Of a stretch of DNA of 64,000 bases, positions 35,101 to 47,074 are shown in pieces. The DNA is from Beta vulgaris subsp. vulgaris (lineage: Eukaryota; Streptophyta; Magnoliopsida; Caryophyllales; Amaranthaceae), in the NCBI RefSeq assembly GCF_026745355.1, contig NC_079210.1, positions 23,039,268-23,103,267 on the forward strand. Direction: 5' to 3'. Every line of letters begins with the position of its first letter. Position 1 is the first letter of the stretch. Below the pieces are notes generated by a model, which was given only the letters and a program-made list of their open reading frames with translations, made no database searches and was not told the DNA's origin. Made by a program: the position numbers and the translations under genes.

Positions 35101-38100
35101 ATTTAACAATCCTCCCCAAAAAAACATGTCAGCCCTCTCTGTTATCAACTTTCTCTCTCATCTTACAAAAGTTTGTCATGCTTTATGATTCATTTTGACA
35201 AATGCACCCTATTCATGACCCAAAAAAAAACATTATCGTCCTCTATCCTAGTTAATACTATACCCATTCCATTTTCTCTCTCATACATCAATACATATTT
35301 ATACCTTTTGCTATTTATAATATCATACAAGATTATAAATAAATAATATTGTATAGAAGGGAGAAAGAAGAAAGATCATTTTGTAATTTTTTTTACCTAT
35401 TTTACCGATTACAAGTCAACTTGACCTACTGGAGCAATTTAGATGTAAAGTTTATATTATAAAACAAATCAAAAGTTTGTATTGTTGCGAGAGAACGGGC
35501 AAAAGTTTGTATTATTGTAGTTAAAAAATCCAATTTTTAATGAGTTTATTAAAATACACAAGGAATTTTAAAGTTTTTTCAAAAAATTAGTTGAGATGGA
35601 AATATGACTGTGTTGTAAATTTTAACCATTTTTTTCATTTTCTTATGCTTTTTTTTAAAAAATTTATAAAGTAAGGTAGTTACATTTCTTTTATTATTTT
35701 TTTTTCCTTTTTCTATTTTTCCGTGTCCTATCCCTATTACTAGACATGGCCATGAGCCGAACTGGCCTGTTCACAGGCTCAACCCGCGGGCTTTGGGCAA
35801 TGGCCGGCGGGGCCAGGCCTGAGCCTCGGAGTGGCAGGCCGAGCCTGAACTTTTCAAATTTTTTCTCGGGCTGGCGGGTTGTGCTCGTTCTTCCAACGGG
35901 GCGGACTCGTATTTTATGTCTTTGTTGGATTTTTGGCAATGTTAGACTAAATAACAAAGAAAAAGGATTTTCAACCCGTGGACAATCGAGACGGGCCAGT
36001 TACGGGCCGTACCTGAAATAAAATTTCTCGACCGTGGCAGACCCATGTAAGGGACAGAGGGTCGGGCCAGGCCCAAACCGTATCAGGCTGTGCCGGCCCA
36101 CATGTGTGCCCGACCCATGCCCACCTGTACATATTACCTTATATAATAGAGATTATAAAGAATCTAACTACTATTTTACTATCAAACAAATGTGAAAATT
36201 GACGTTAAATGAATGATAACGACATGTGTAAACTTTAAAAACCCCCTTATTAACAGAGTAATATGAAGCGGAGCAAATTTGAGACTTCTTTCTGGTCTAG
36301 CTTCTCTTTTCGAGTTATTAGTCTTCACTTCTATTGCATTACATAGTTACTAGTACACTTCTTTAATCGTTAATATTATCAAGGTAAAAGACATTTGTAA
36401 AAAGTTATGATAAGACTTGAACCCGACTGTTTAAGGATTTAAGGTAAGAGTCTTGTTAAATGACCAAATACTACTTAATTATTATAATTAGAGAATTAGA
36501 ATTGAATAAGGCCTTAGTTTGGCTGATACTAATACGGTAGGGGCTTTAAAAAATTAAGTCTTTCAAAGCAGTCAAAGTCGCATACACCCCTCTAAAGGTA
36601 CATGTACAAATATATTACCGCAATTTATAAAGTACACCCGAGTGTATGAAAAACTAGATACACATACAAGAAGTCAAGAAGCTAATTCTTGCTTATTTTA
36701 AAAGCCATATTACTCATTTTATAGTTACTTGCTCATTTTCAAGTCAGTTTTCTTCATCTAAAACTGCTTCTTTTTCGTAAGATTTATTTGCTTTTTAGTC
36801 ATTAGAGAATTATTTTGTTCATGTTATGAAAATTACTTTTCATCATTTGAAATATTTCAAATTTAATTTTGTTCCCATTTGACAGGTTTACTCGCTAGTA
36901 CATCGTAAGCGTTCATATTAGTTACTATTATCAAATTATGCACGCCATGCGTGCCTGATTTTTTTATGTTTTCGAAAATAAATTCTAGCCTTTTTGTGCA
37001 TAAAGTAAGGGTAAAATATTGGACATTAGATATTTTTTTGGCTTTTCCTAGGTTAAGCCTGTATCAGTTTACCCTTCTTTTAGTGATTTTTTTACTTATT
37101 CTTCTTATAGGTTCTTAAAATTAAACTTGATGAACGATAAAAAAATGTTCGTGAATTAATTTAGGATTTCTTATATTGTATTAACATTGTATTTTATGTT
37201 AAATAATCATTTAACTTTGTTAATTGGTTGAATTTTCCGTTTTGATGTAATACTTGATTGTGTTAGGTGAATTGATCGGAATATATTTGATTGATCTAAT
37301 ATTCGTTTTTACTTTTTTTTTCAGCATAAATTTATTAAATTTTATAGTCAATGTTACTTTTTTTTGTGACTCAATTGATTGCCATTAACATTGAAGTTAA
37401 TTTTTTAAAGCTATATGTGAGTTTGACTTAATTTTTTCCCTTTATTTTGTAATAGTTAATTTACTAATGGACAATTAATTAAATTTACAGGAGATACCAA
37501 AGCTCTTTCTTCTCTTATATAATAGAGATTTAGATGCTCATATCGTCATATGGTATCACATTATTATTTTTTTTTCTGATGTTTGCACCGGGTTCACCCT
37601 TCGGGCTACATCCGGATCGAGGCCAAGTTCGGGGTGGTTAGGTTCCATTCCTCTCCCAAGGGTGTTGTGGGGATTCGAACACGAGTCCGTCCTACCAAAG
37701 CCAGTCCCCATCACCGCTGGGCCAACACTTACTTGGTATATGGTATCACATTATGACTTTACGTGGAAATTCTTGTGCTAGGCAAAAATTTAAAGCTTTA
37801 TAATAGTTCTCAAACCTTTCACAATTAAATACACAGCCACCTGATGTGAAACCAAAAGAATAAATTCGAAGCACTGATGTACTACACACTTTTGCTCTAT
37901 CGAGCTGGTGTATCCGCTACAGGATCCAATGAACCCCACTCATACTGTCATACATCATAAAAATAAGAGATATTGTCATTAGTGTTTTGATCTTCAGGCC
38001 TAAAACATTAATATTATATGCTTGATTATAACTTAAATGTGACCTCCACTTTAAAATACAGTTTTCGTTTTTTTTGAATGATTTTTAAGACTCCAACATG

Positions 38101-41100
38101 TATTTTTGACTATCAAAATCTTTAGTTACTTATTAATACAGTTATAAAAAAAGTAATATTAAAAAACTACATATTGAGAAGATCTAACAAGATTCACATG
38201 AATATTTTTTTTTTTATATATCAATAAGTAATATAGTCAAAGATTTTTAAGTTTGATAATAAAAAATGAAAGGTGAACTACATCTTGAGAGTTGAGACAG
38301 AGGGAAAACAATTTAGAGTTTACTGCTATAGCATTAATGCTAGTGTGAAATATACATTTAAAACATTAATTATTAAAACTATATTTTATATCTCATAAAT
38401 CAACTTTTTTTCCTATTCATTTATTCATCCTAAAATATTACCGCTAATAGAATTACTATACACAATGTCTTGACTCTTGATCCAACGTGTGAATTATGGA
38501 GTAATATGAGCTGAGCGAAGTCAGAGCCTGGAGTACTTTGCTTGGCTTAGCTCGCACCCACGTAAATTCGATCTCGTGCTGAGCTCAAGCTTTGCACGAT
38601 CCTAGAATTTCAACTCAGCTCTACTCATTAGTTGATTCGAGCCAGTGTTACTCCGACACCTTCATCTACCTCAAAACGGGGTGTCGTGTCGTGTCCGTGT
38701 TACAATATTATATCGTAACATTTAGTTCGATACTTCATTTTAAACTAAAAACTTGACTTTTTTCTACCAAATAGCCGGGTCGGATACTTGGATACTGTAT
38801 CCGAGTAGACACTTAATCCGTGTCTGAGTAACATAGATTCGAGCTGCATTAGTCATGATCTTCAACAAAGAAAATGCTCTTCAGTGCCATATGATTTGTA
38901 ATCTATGGGTAATATTTAGAGAGATTAATAATCATCTTCCAATTGTTTGTTTTATATTTCGAGCTAACCCGTCAAGACATCAAGTCTAGAGCCGAGCTTC
39001 AATCTCTTGCATGGAGCGTGAGCTTATTGGTACCACTATGTACGAAGCCTCAACTTACTGAAAGAAAATTGTGATTATTTCGTATATTAATCATGGTTAT
39101 GATTTGCTAGCAGCTGATCAATTTTATCCGTTATATTGTGTCATATGTGTCACGGTTTGTCGTCATGCTGGAGTATTATTATGTGTGTACTTGCAGAATT
39201 GTCCATAACAGGTGAAGGTGAGAGTTAAAGTTGTTTTAGGTCTGCCTGCTGGTGAAGTGGCAGCTGAAGCTAAGAGAAATGGAGCCAGTTGGGTCATATT
39301 GGACAAGTAATTCAATACCAAAGTATTATTTCTTGTTTCTAATCTGATCCTCATTGTCCACACTGCTTCCAGAATTGACACATTTTTCTTATAAAAACTT
39401 GAACTATATCAGTTAACTCTTTCAATATTAGCTCAACTACCTGCAAACCTTGTTTGCCACGCAAAAGCGATGGGAGATGCATTAAGTTTTCTGATTTAAG
39501 TTATTATTTGAAGTACTATGTTGTTCGAAAACTGTTTATAGTTGCGCTTAATGCAAGTCTATAAGCAAGTTTTCTCACTATTATACCTGATCTAGGCATA
39601 TATCTAGCATCTGGATGAACGGCAGTTTTAGGAATTTTTTGCACTTTTGAGAACATTGCTACTTTCAAAAGATTATTAGTACAAGCAATGGGCTAAGGGG
39701 TCGTGAAACTTCATTATTGCTGGTGTTTATGACTGGTTTGTGATACTAGGCAGTGATCTGAATACTTTTTCACCTAGTATAATATTTTATCAATATTTCT
39801 GCTTGCTCTGCATCCGAAAAAGTTGTGTTTCATGGAGTCTTGGGATGAGCTCATCTCTATGTGAAAGAAAGCTGAATGCATAATCATTTTCCATTTTGAT
39901 TTTCATGCAGGAAACTAAGAGAAGAACAGAAACATTGCATAGAGAAACTTAACTGCAGCATAGTTGTGATGAAAGGTTGTCAACCGAAAGTCCTGAGACT
40001 TAATTTGGGGTACTCAGATGAACCTCAGACCCCTTACTTTTCAGCTGCCTCTTCTCCAGCCTTAGATAGTGGCAGACTGCAAAGCTTTAGGATGAAGCAT
40101 TCAACTCCTATAAGCAGCCCTGAATATGCAAGTAGTTCCTTCTCAAGAACCACTGGAGAGGCTTCAATGTCAACCTTTGACATGCCACCTTCTCCCTACC
40201 TTGTTTATGAGCAAAATCCTCTGTTCGAGGGACCGAAGAAAGGGAGGCAGACACCTTGTTCTCCACGGAACATTACAGTGTCTGAAAGGGAAAGGCTTAT
40301 TTTCCCCAATAGGGAGTCTGGTGAAGTTATAAAAAGCAACAGATATAATGCATTTTGGGTTTCAGACAACCATGCTCGTAATGAGAAGACTGTACCAACT
40401 TCTGGCTACAGATACACTCATGAAGTTAACTCTCTAGCTCCAAGTCTTATGGATGATAAACTTATACAGCAAGATTTTGAAACAAGAAGTGGATTGCTAG
40501 AGAGTGACACAAATTGCAAAGAAGATGATGTCAATAGTGCACGTACTCGCAATTCATTCTCTATGGCCAGAACAACTTCAGCACCGCCTCCTCTATGCTC
40601 AATCTGCCAGCATAAAACACCAGCATTTGGAAAACCTCCAAGACGTTTAACTTATGAGGAGCTGGAGGTAGCAACCAATGGATTTTCAAATGATAATTTC
40701 TTGGCTAAAGGTGGATGTGGTATTGTCCACAGAGGAGTTTTAAGGGATGTGGAGGTTGTTGCAGTGAAACAATTGATGTTTGTGGATTCTCAAGGGGACA
40801 CTGATTTCTGTAGGGAAGTGCGGGTATTGAGTTGTGCACAGCACAGGAACGTTGTGTTGCTCATTGGATTTTGTGTCGAGGGAAAGAAAACAGTGTTGGT
40901 TTATGAGTATATTTGTAATCGCTCCTTAGATTTCCATTTACATGGTATAACCTCCTATTACGATATCTGCTGTAGTCTGGTCTGTTTGATAGGAGTACTG
41001 TATTTTGCATCCCAAGTGACTTGATTTAACGCTTTTCTAGTTTTCTGTATACTTGATATGATTTGCAGGGACTAATGCTTCTCCTCTGGATCTGCCATCA

Positions 41101-42300
41101 CGCCTGAAGATAGCAATCGGGGCTGCAAGAGGCTTACGATATCTCCACCAGGATTGCAGAGTAGGTTGCATAATACACAGAGATTTACGACCAAACAGTA
41201 TCCTCCTAACTCATGATTTCGAACCTCTGGTAAGTTGGACAGCTCATTTACTTTTCAATTGATAACTTCGCTCTGGATGCTGCAAACTAATATTGTTAAG
41301 CCATGATCCAAAATAATTTGTAAACATACATTAGATTCTTGTACACCTTAAGAATACAGAATACTATGTTTCAATATGTAGAGATCTCAAACTCCCTAAC
41401 TGATCATAGTTGTAAATAAGCATCTGGTTTCATTGTCACTTTTCTACAGGATCAGAGGACTCACCTTTATGCATTTGTTGTTTTTCATTTTTTAGATAAG
41501 GATTGTTATCGAGCATCTGATCTGGCTAAATACATTCCATATTTATCCAGGTTGGGGATTTTGGTATGGCAAGGTTGCATTGTGAGTGGAATATGGGTGT
41601 TGAGCAGCAAGTAATTAGCGCATCAGGGTACTTGAAAGCTTATGTCCTATCATCTACTTACAAAGTAAACAGATTCTTCAGCATGATTTTGATGTTCTTG
41701 AACATAATGCAGATACTTGGCACCTGAATACTTTGATGGGAGGAATATTACTGAAAAAATTGATGTATATGCTTTTGGAGTAGTATTGATGGAGTTAATT
41801 ACTGGTAAAAACGTTAAGGAACTGCACCAAGAAAAGGGCTTCTCATCTTTGGCTCAGCTCTTTGATCCCTTAACTGCATTAGAGTCTAATCAATTAAAGA
41901 AATCACTGTTTTTCTCCAAGGAACTTCAAAGCATCCCACATGAAATACAAGCAATGGGACGAGCGGCCTCCTTCTGTCTTCGCAGTGATCCTGAGACCAG
42001 ACCCTCCCTGTCAAAGGTCTTTTTATTTCCTGTCTACTATCCATCTACAGATTATTCCAATTAGATTGCATATACTTCCTTAAGTTCTGAAACATCTTGG
42101 TAAAGTTGATCAGTATATTTTCTTTGTTTTTCCCCTATGGAAAATTGCAGGTGCTCAGAATATTAGAGGGTAGTAACACTCCAATGCCTCTAGGTTTGGA
42201 TTTGAACTCAGTTGGTAGCCAAAGCGGGCATATGCAAGGCTTAAGTACTCATAGACACTCAGAATTGAGAAAATGCCATTCTCGCAAGCTTTCACAGTAA
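26105..42300 (+). CDS. USP-domain protein kinase-like protein, 8 exons, 718 residues
   Basis: Exons: 26105-26306, 33472-33605, 39212-39306, 39911-40944, 41069-41229, 41551-41627, 41713-42016, 42151-42300. All introns are GT-AG and the joined frame is open. The first ATG gives a start followed by a Ser/Thr-rich leader. Residues 27-165 are a universal-stress-protein/adenine-nucleotide-hydrolase-like domain ([30 protein letters not shown]). A Ser-rich linker with a short CSICQHKTP motif leads to the kinase domain (about 400-680): Gly loop GGCG at 411-414, Lys430, Glu446, HRD at 525-527, DFG at 545-547, APE at 571-573. The catalytic-loop Asn is Ser532 and the GTFG before APE is replaced by SASG. 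Plant relatives are often annotated as inactive kinases. Length fits the family. The gene probably acts in cytosolic signalling (no signal peptide), but its substrate is unknown. Introns 1 and 2 are swollen by transposons. Confidence 0.93.
26328..26653 (-). repeat. 3' LTR of the intronic Copia element
   Basis: 326 bp, matching 32983-33317. The purine-rich tract AAGGGGGG (minus strand) at 26654-26662 precedes it and would prime plus-strand synthesis. Confidence 0.93.
27672..29290. mobile_element. Solo LTR inserted in Copia RT (1,619 bp)
   Basis: The segment begins TGTTGTATAA and ends GGGTCAACA, with inverted TGTTG/CAACA termini, and is flanked by a perfect 5-bp target duplication CATTC (27667-27671, 29291-29295). 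Removing it joins the RT frame as QSKN to DYSLFIYKS. No internal retrotransposon coding sequence is present. Orientation is uncertain. Confidence 0.85.
28896..28979. repeat. Four-copy 21-bp tandem repeat in the solo LTR
   Basis: Unit TAAGTCTTGTTCCCTAACCT plus T, four copies with single changes in copies two and four. Confidence 0.9.
31718..32641 (-). pseudogene. Copia gag of the intronic element
   Basis: The likely start is the ATG at 32641 ([13 protein letters not shown]). The Gag core has [18 protein letters not shown] and [18 protein letters not shown], typical of plant Copia Gag. A TAA at 32030-32032 breaks the frame, which continues without shift to a zinc knuckle [14 protein letters not shown] (about 31790) and a further stop near 31718. 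Gag would package element RNA in particles. Confidence 0.9.
32971..32982 (-). other. Primer binding site of the intronic Copia element
   Basis: The minus strand reads TGGTATCAGAGC, complementary to initiator Met-tRNA, with no gap to the LTR end at 32983. Confidence 0.95.
32983..33317 (-). repeat. 5' LTR of the intronic Copia element
   Basis: 335 bp. It differs from the other LTR mainly by a short insertion near 33190 and a few substitutions. Confidence 0.93.
34690..35110. repeat. Possible degenerate inverted-repeat element
   Basis: The left part contains ATTACTTGAAATCGTCTCAA followed by GCACCTTTATACCCTT. The right part, read inverted, contains GTTACTTAAAATTGCCCCAA followed by GTACCATTATACTCTT. 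Similarity is partial and no target duplication was found. Confidence 0.35.
35741..36129. mobile_element. hAT-type MITE (389 bp) in kinase intron 2
   Basis: The ends are TAGACATGGCCATGAGCCG and the inverted TACAGGTGGGCATGGGTCG. The 8-bp target duplication CCTATTAC / CATATTAC (35733-35740, 36130-36137) has one difference. The body is GC-rich with GGGCC-type words and contrasts sharply with the AT-rich intron. Confidence 0.75.
37565..37737 (-). mobile_element. tRNA-derived SINE with 17-bp target duplication
   Basis: On the minus strand the head contains an A-box-like TGGCCCAGCGGTGA and a B box GTTCGAATCCC with tRNA-like spacing, then a unique body and an A-rich tail (the T-run at 37566-37575 on the plus strand). 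The flanks share ATATGGTATCACATTAT (37548-37564, 37738-37754), a perfect 17-bp target-site duplication. SINEs are copied by LINE machinery after RNA polymerase III transcription. Confidence 0.9.
38643..38836. mobile_element. Small hAT-type MITE (194 bp) in kinase intron 2
   Basis: The ends are CAGTGTTACTCCGACAC and the inverted CTATGTTACTCAGACAC. The flanking 8-bp target duplication ATTCGAGC (38635-38642, 38837-38844) is perfect. It is inserted into a GAGCTC-rich segment. Confidence 0.85.
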
Positions 42301-43889
42301 AGAAGTAGGGATCAGCTGTTGGTTGTAGATACAAAGGCAGTGTTGGGATAATTTATGTGCATATATGCCCGCTCTAAAGCAACATTGATAATTTTACCTT
42401 GTTACTTTTTACCTCAGTGTCAAATGAACCACACAGTTTTTCTTAAAAACCTTCGTCCCTTAGTAGCATTATTGTTTTTCCTTCTATTTTTCTTATTGGG
42501 TTGCAAACTTGCAATGCTCTTTTAGGAACTTCTCACCCTTCTGTTTGAGTAACTTATTTACAAGAGTTCTGGTTTTAAGTGTTCTTATATCTAGATTTTG
42601 TAATCTCCATTGGTATGTAATTAGTATTGCAAGCTCTTTTGAGCATACAACGAGGAGCGAATTCATAATAATTTTAGATGTACCGTGCTTATGGTAGCTC
42701 CCGAAACTTTTTTTTCTTTTTTCTCATTGCTCATTTGAAAGTCGATAAATGAGAACAATGCTACTCATTTTTAATCATTTTGATGACTTGCCCAAATGAC
42801 CAAACTCTCTCAAGTGCAGAAATATTTTTACTTATTCGAGAAAATCAGCAAACACTTTTGTGCAAATGCGCAAACTTTCCGCCCTCATTTTCTCAAATAA
42901 GCATAAATGTTTGCTCACTTTAAAACTGCAAAATTTAATTTCAAATGTTAAACTAAGGCCACCACTGATGAACGCTGAAACTTCAATATTTGTTATACCA
43001 TTGATGAAACCCAACTTTTCCAAATCATATTTTACAATTCATCAATTTGATTGGCCATGATGAGAGAGAAACCATCAAGGAGAGAGAAATTTGGAAGTGA
43101 CAAACAATGAAGGATAGAGAGAAATTTTGCGGTAAGAAAAATAATGGAGCCGAGAGAAATCAAAACCTAATGTTGATTCTTAAATCATCTTTTGCATTAT
43201 CGATCATTAATTCCACCCAAGAAGAATTTTGTTAACTCTAATAATTTCTCAAATCTAAAATTGATTCTGCCATTGATGAAATTTGGAGCTTCAATATTTG
43301 TTTTTGCCATTCATTAATTTCAATGAAAGTTGCAAATTTGGAGGAGAGGTAAACAATATAATAGGAGAAATATTGGAGGTGAGAAACAATTGAGGTGAGA
43401 GAAATTTAGAGGTGAGAAACAGTGGTGGAGAGTCTGAAATTTTTGGAGTCGAGAAATTGAGTCCAAATCTGATCTAAACTTCTTTTGAGTCCAGTCCGAA
43501 ACTTTTTTTTTTGAGTTTAAATCTTGTCCGATTATTATATAATATTTTTTCTTTGTTATTTACGTTCGCAATGTTTTCTCATTTCTCATGATATTGAATC
43601 ATTGAAATTTGAAAATTTGGACTCTTTACATTGTAGAGACTAAAAATTTATTAGCGTTCTACATTAAAATAGATTAACTATTATTGAGCTAATATAAATA
43701 TCATTAGTCCAGTTTGATTAATTAATCCCACCTAAATAACATATCAAAATAAAATCAAATAAATATAATTTGGGTTGTCAACTACTTGGGTCATTCAATA
43801 TTATAGTCCAAATAGGATGATCAAATGGCAAAGGTAAAAAAAGACTTTCAAGTAATAATAGGGTCCAAGTCCATAAACTACCAAGTCCA
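42301..43889. other. Kinase 3' region and downstream spacer
   Basis: The first few hundred bases after the TAA at 42298-42300 should hold the 3' untranslated region. No clear polyadenylation signal was pinned down. Two imperfect copies of a roughly 200-base segment (about 42960-43160 and 43255-43450), with GAGAGAAATTTGGAGGTGAG-type words, suggest a local duplication. No further gene is supported. Confidence 0.4.
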
Positions 43890-44306
43890 TGAAGGGATCT
43901 TCACTCCCTCTTAATAGATCTCATAAAATTCTCTTGGAATTCTCATATAGTCAACAAGCACATTAAATCCTTGTCGACTGTTCAGATACACTCAAACACA
44001 TTTGACTGAGATTCAAGCTTTTGTCAGCCCTCATATTTATACACTCAAACAAAACTCAAACTCCAGTTGACATGGATAAAATATCATCCCACACTAAAAC
44101 ACAGGTCGACATTGACAAAACATTAGTCTACACTCAGCTGCACGTCGACATCAACACATATCACTCTCAAGCCACGGAACAGAATCAGAAGACTTAGTTT
44201 ATTTTTTATAAATTATTTACAGAAACTGCACTCAATAAATTATTGAACTAAAATTTCTTTGTTACTTTGTTTCCTGTTATTTATTGACTCGAAATTTGTG
44301 TATACA
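43890..44306 (+). repeat. Probable 5' LTR of a Tat-type Gypsy element
   Basis: The right end TATACA at 44306 is followed by a Gypsy-type primer binding site. The left end TGAAGGGATCTTCAC is proposed from the TG start and the short inverted word. No second copy was found, so the left limit is tentative. Confidence 0.45.
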
Positions 44307-44310
44307 AATT

Positions 44311-44329
44311 TAGGCACGCTCGGCGGGAC
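44311..44329 (+). other. Primer binding site of the Tat-type element
   Basis: TAGGCACGCTCGGCGGGAC resembles the TGGCACGCCCGGTGGGAC-type site found after the LTR in a group of plant Gypsy elements. One or two changes are present. Confidence 0.6.
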
Positions 44330-45864
44330 TATCTCTGCCTCTCATCTTTGTTTCGTCATCAACAACAAATCTGAGAGATGACCTCAAGCAAAAACATCTC
44401 TCAATCTTCGAAAAAATCTGCCTACACTCTACGAAAATCTGTAACGTTGGGTGACTTTATGGATGACACGACTCTTGGTTTTCGCACTAGAGGAATGAAA
44501 AGGCTGATTTCGTTGCCGCTGCTGCTAAGCTTCGAACTGCAAATGTTCCTACCAGGCAGAAAAAGCTCTCTAAGTCTACTGCTGCTGAATCCTCTATCAT
44601 GTTTGATTTGCACAAGGAGCGTGAAACCCCTGTGCTTGGCTCAACTGCTTTGGTTGAACGCGAGCCATCATTCATTGCTTCTCAAATATGGAAGCAATTA
44701 TCATCTGATAAGTCAGAAAGGCTAACTGTTCACACCAGTCCCCTCTTTGATTCACACTCTGTAGAGAGTGACAATGAAATAAGTGGTGATCGTGTTATCT
44801 CGTCACCCCTTAAGATTTTTCGAGTTAGAGAAACCCTTGCGGTCGTCACTATCAAACATCGTTGCTGTTATGGTGACCTGAACTAAGACAGTTGAGGAAT
44901 AGCTTGCTGAAATGAATAGCCTACTCCAAAAATTAATGTAGGATGGAGAGGAAAAAGTACTCAAATCCGACTCCAAAATGAGCAAATCGCTACCCTTAAA
45001 AAGAACCTTGAGGAGGGTGACGCATCATCAAGACAAGATGGGGATGAAAGCGAAGGCAATAGTGGTGACGACGCTTGCGCTCACCTACTGCTCGACAATT
45101 TGAGTTATTCTAATTAGCTCACGCTGTGAAAAATCAACTTGGAGAAAGTTCTCAATTAAGGGCAGTCATCGCTATGTGAAGCCTTATACAAAAAGGATCG
45201 ATAAGCTGGAGATGTCTTTTGGCTATTAACCCCCCAATTTTCAAAAAATCGATGGGAAAGGAAATCATAAGCAAAGCATTGCTCGCTTTGTGGAAACATG
45301 TAAAAATGCTGGGACCACAGATGATTTCCTTGGCAAACAATTCGTTCATTCTCTTAAAGGCATGGCCTTTGATTAGTACACAGATTTGCCGTCTCAATCC
45401 ATTTACAGTTGGGATCAAAGGGAGGAGGAATTCCTGAACAAGTTCTATTGCACTCGACGTATTGTGATCACTATGACTAAACTGACTACGACTCACTAGC
45501 GGAAGGATGAGCCAGTCATCGATTACATCAATCGTTGGCGCGCATTGAATCTAGAATGCAAAGATCGCGTAACTGAAGTTTCTGCCGTTGAGATGTGCAT
45601 TCAAGGAATGGATTGGGACTTGATTTATATCTTGCAAGGTATAAAGCCTAGGAATTTTTCTGGATTTGGCTATGCGAGCTCATCACATGGAGCTTACCAT
45701 AGCGAACAACAAAAGGTAAAAGAAACAATTCTTCAGAATACAAGAAACAGAAGAAGGATTTGAAGAAAACTGACAAGACTGCCAAAAGTCCAACTAAGGA
45801 GTCAATGTCAATCACAACTACCGGTACTATGTATCTTCTTGAGAAAGAAGATAACTAGGAGACA

Positions 45865-46755
45865 TGTAGGCTAATTTTTAATGTGATGTGTGATAATATT
45901 TAGTTAGTTAATAAGCATGTTTGAAGTATGGGGTTGAACTCTAGTCTATGAACACCTGACATAATTTAGTGTGTAGTTGTGATTATTAATTAAATTCATA
46001 TGTTGCCTAATGGATGACCAACACCTAATTTATGCCATAAAAGAATTTATGCCACAAAGAAATTATGTTAATTAGTACGTTCAATAGCATTTAAAAAACT
46101 TGATAGCATGTCTAGGAGGGGATTTTGATAATTTTGTACTGTGTGTGAGAAGATGATATTTTGAAACCATGTTAGTAAATAATTTAATTTAAAATAGCAT
46201 ATTTGGTCCTATTTTATTGGATTTTATTTTTAACTCATAATCTTTTGTGCTTTTCAGTTCTTGTTGGAGCTCATGTACACGAGTATAAACAAGCGAATGA
46301 GGAGAAATTAAAAAATATCATGAATTTTTAGTAGAATGTTTAGTTAACCTATATCTTTATGGTTTTCGAAAATTTTGTGTATATATTTTGGAATTTTCTT
46401 ATTGATGGAGACATATCGATTGAAATTTTGAGATCTCTTGAAACGTAGAAGATTATAATGTAATTCATTATTTTTTAATGAATGAATGAATATTCTATGT
46501 TTGGTGGATGTATAAAGCACATCAAGTATGGTAATATCATACGTACAAGTAATGTAGTGAATGATAGATATTGAATGAATGAAAAGGTATTACAATTATA
46601 AAGTCATCTGAGTTATCAATACAAGTGCCTAGATATTCTATACGTAAATTACTTGTAGATTATAAAATACACACATGGAGGAGGTAAAACGGGTTGGAGA
46701 AGCCACAGGGATAATAATATTGAAATATTGCCGTTTTTTTTTTTAAAAAAAATTA
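45865..46755. other. Non-coding segment interrupting gag
   Basis: AT-rich DNA without ORFs between two gag parts. Possibly the left part of a CACTA-like insertion or a separate insertion. No left terminus was found. Confidence 0.3.
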
Positions 46756-47074
46756 AGGTTAAAGAGACCACCTTTTCCTTTCAGGTGGTGTTTTTGAGAA
46801 TGATTAAAAAAACCACCAACATATTAAAAATGATTTCTTTGTAAGATAAAAAAGACCACCTATTTGTAAAATTTGGCACCTTACCCTTCTTTTTTTCCCT
46901 ATTTAAATCCATAAATAACCACTTATTTTAAAGAAGTGGTCTCTTCCATCAAATTAAAAAACCGTCCGCAATAAGTGGTTATTTATCCTGTGATACCTAT
47001 GAGCTGAAGAACACCTCTCATGTGGTCTCTAAATGAGATTTTAGGGGATCTCTTTTGGCTTTTTTGTAATAGTG
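46756..47074. mobile_element. CACTA-like right end with subterminal repeats
   Basis: Read inverted, the end starts CACTATTACAAAAAAGCC at 47074. Repeated AGTGGTTATTTAT and GACCACCT/AGGTGGT words occur in both orientations in the 300 bases inside it. The other terminus is not visible, so the element is truncated or rearranged. Confidence 0.4.

Larger units (their letters stand above)
33606..39211 (+). other. Kinase intron 2 (5.6 kb) with several small insertions
   Basis: The donor is ATTCAG|GTAAT and the acceptor is ATAACAG|GTGAAG. The intron is AT-rich and holds two hAT-type MITEs, a SINE and a possible degenerate inverted-repeat element at about 34690-35110. The region 38500-39050 is rich in GAGCTC-type words like those at 24.1 kb. 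No independent gene is supported. Confidence 0.8.

Noticed and set aside
39163..39381. Minus-strand ORF over kinase exon 3
   Set aside because: Antisense shadow of a conserved host exon that is required for the plus-strand frame.
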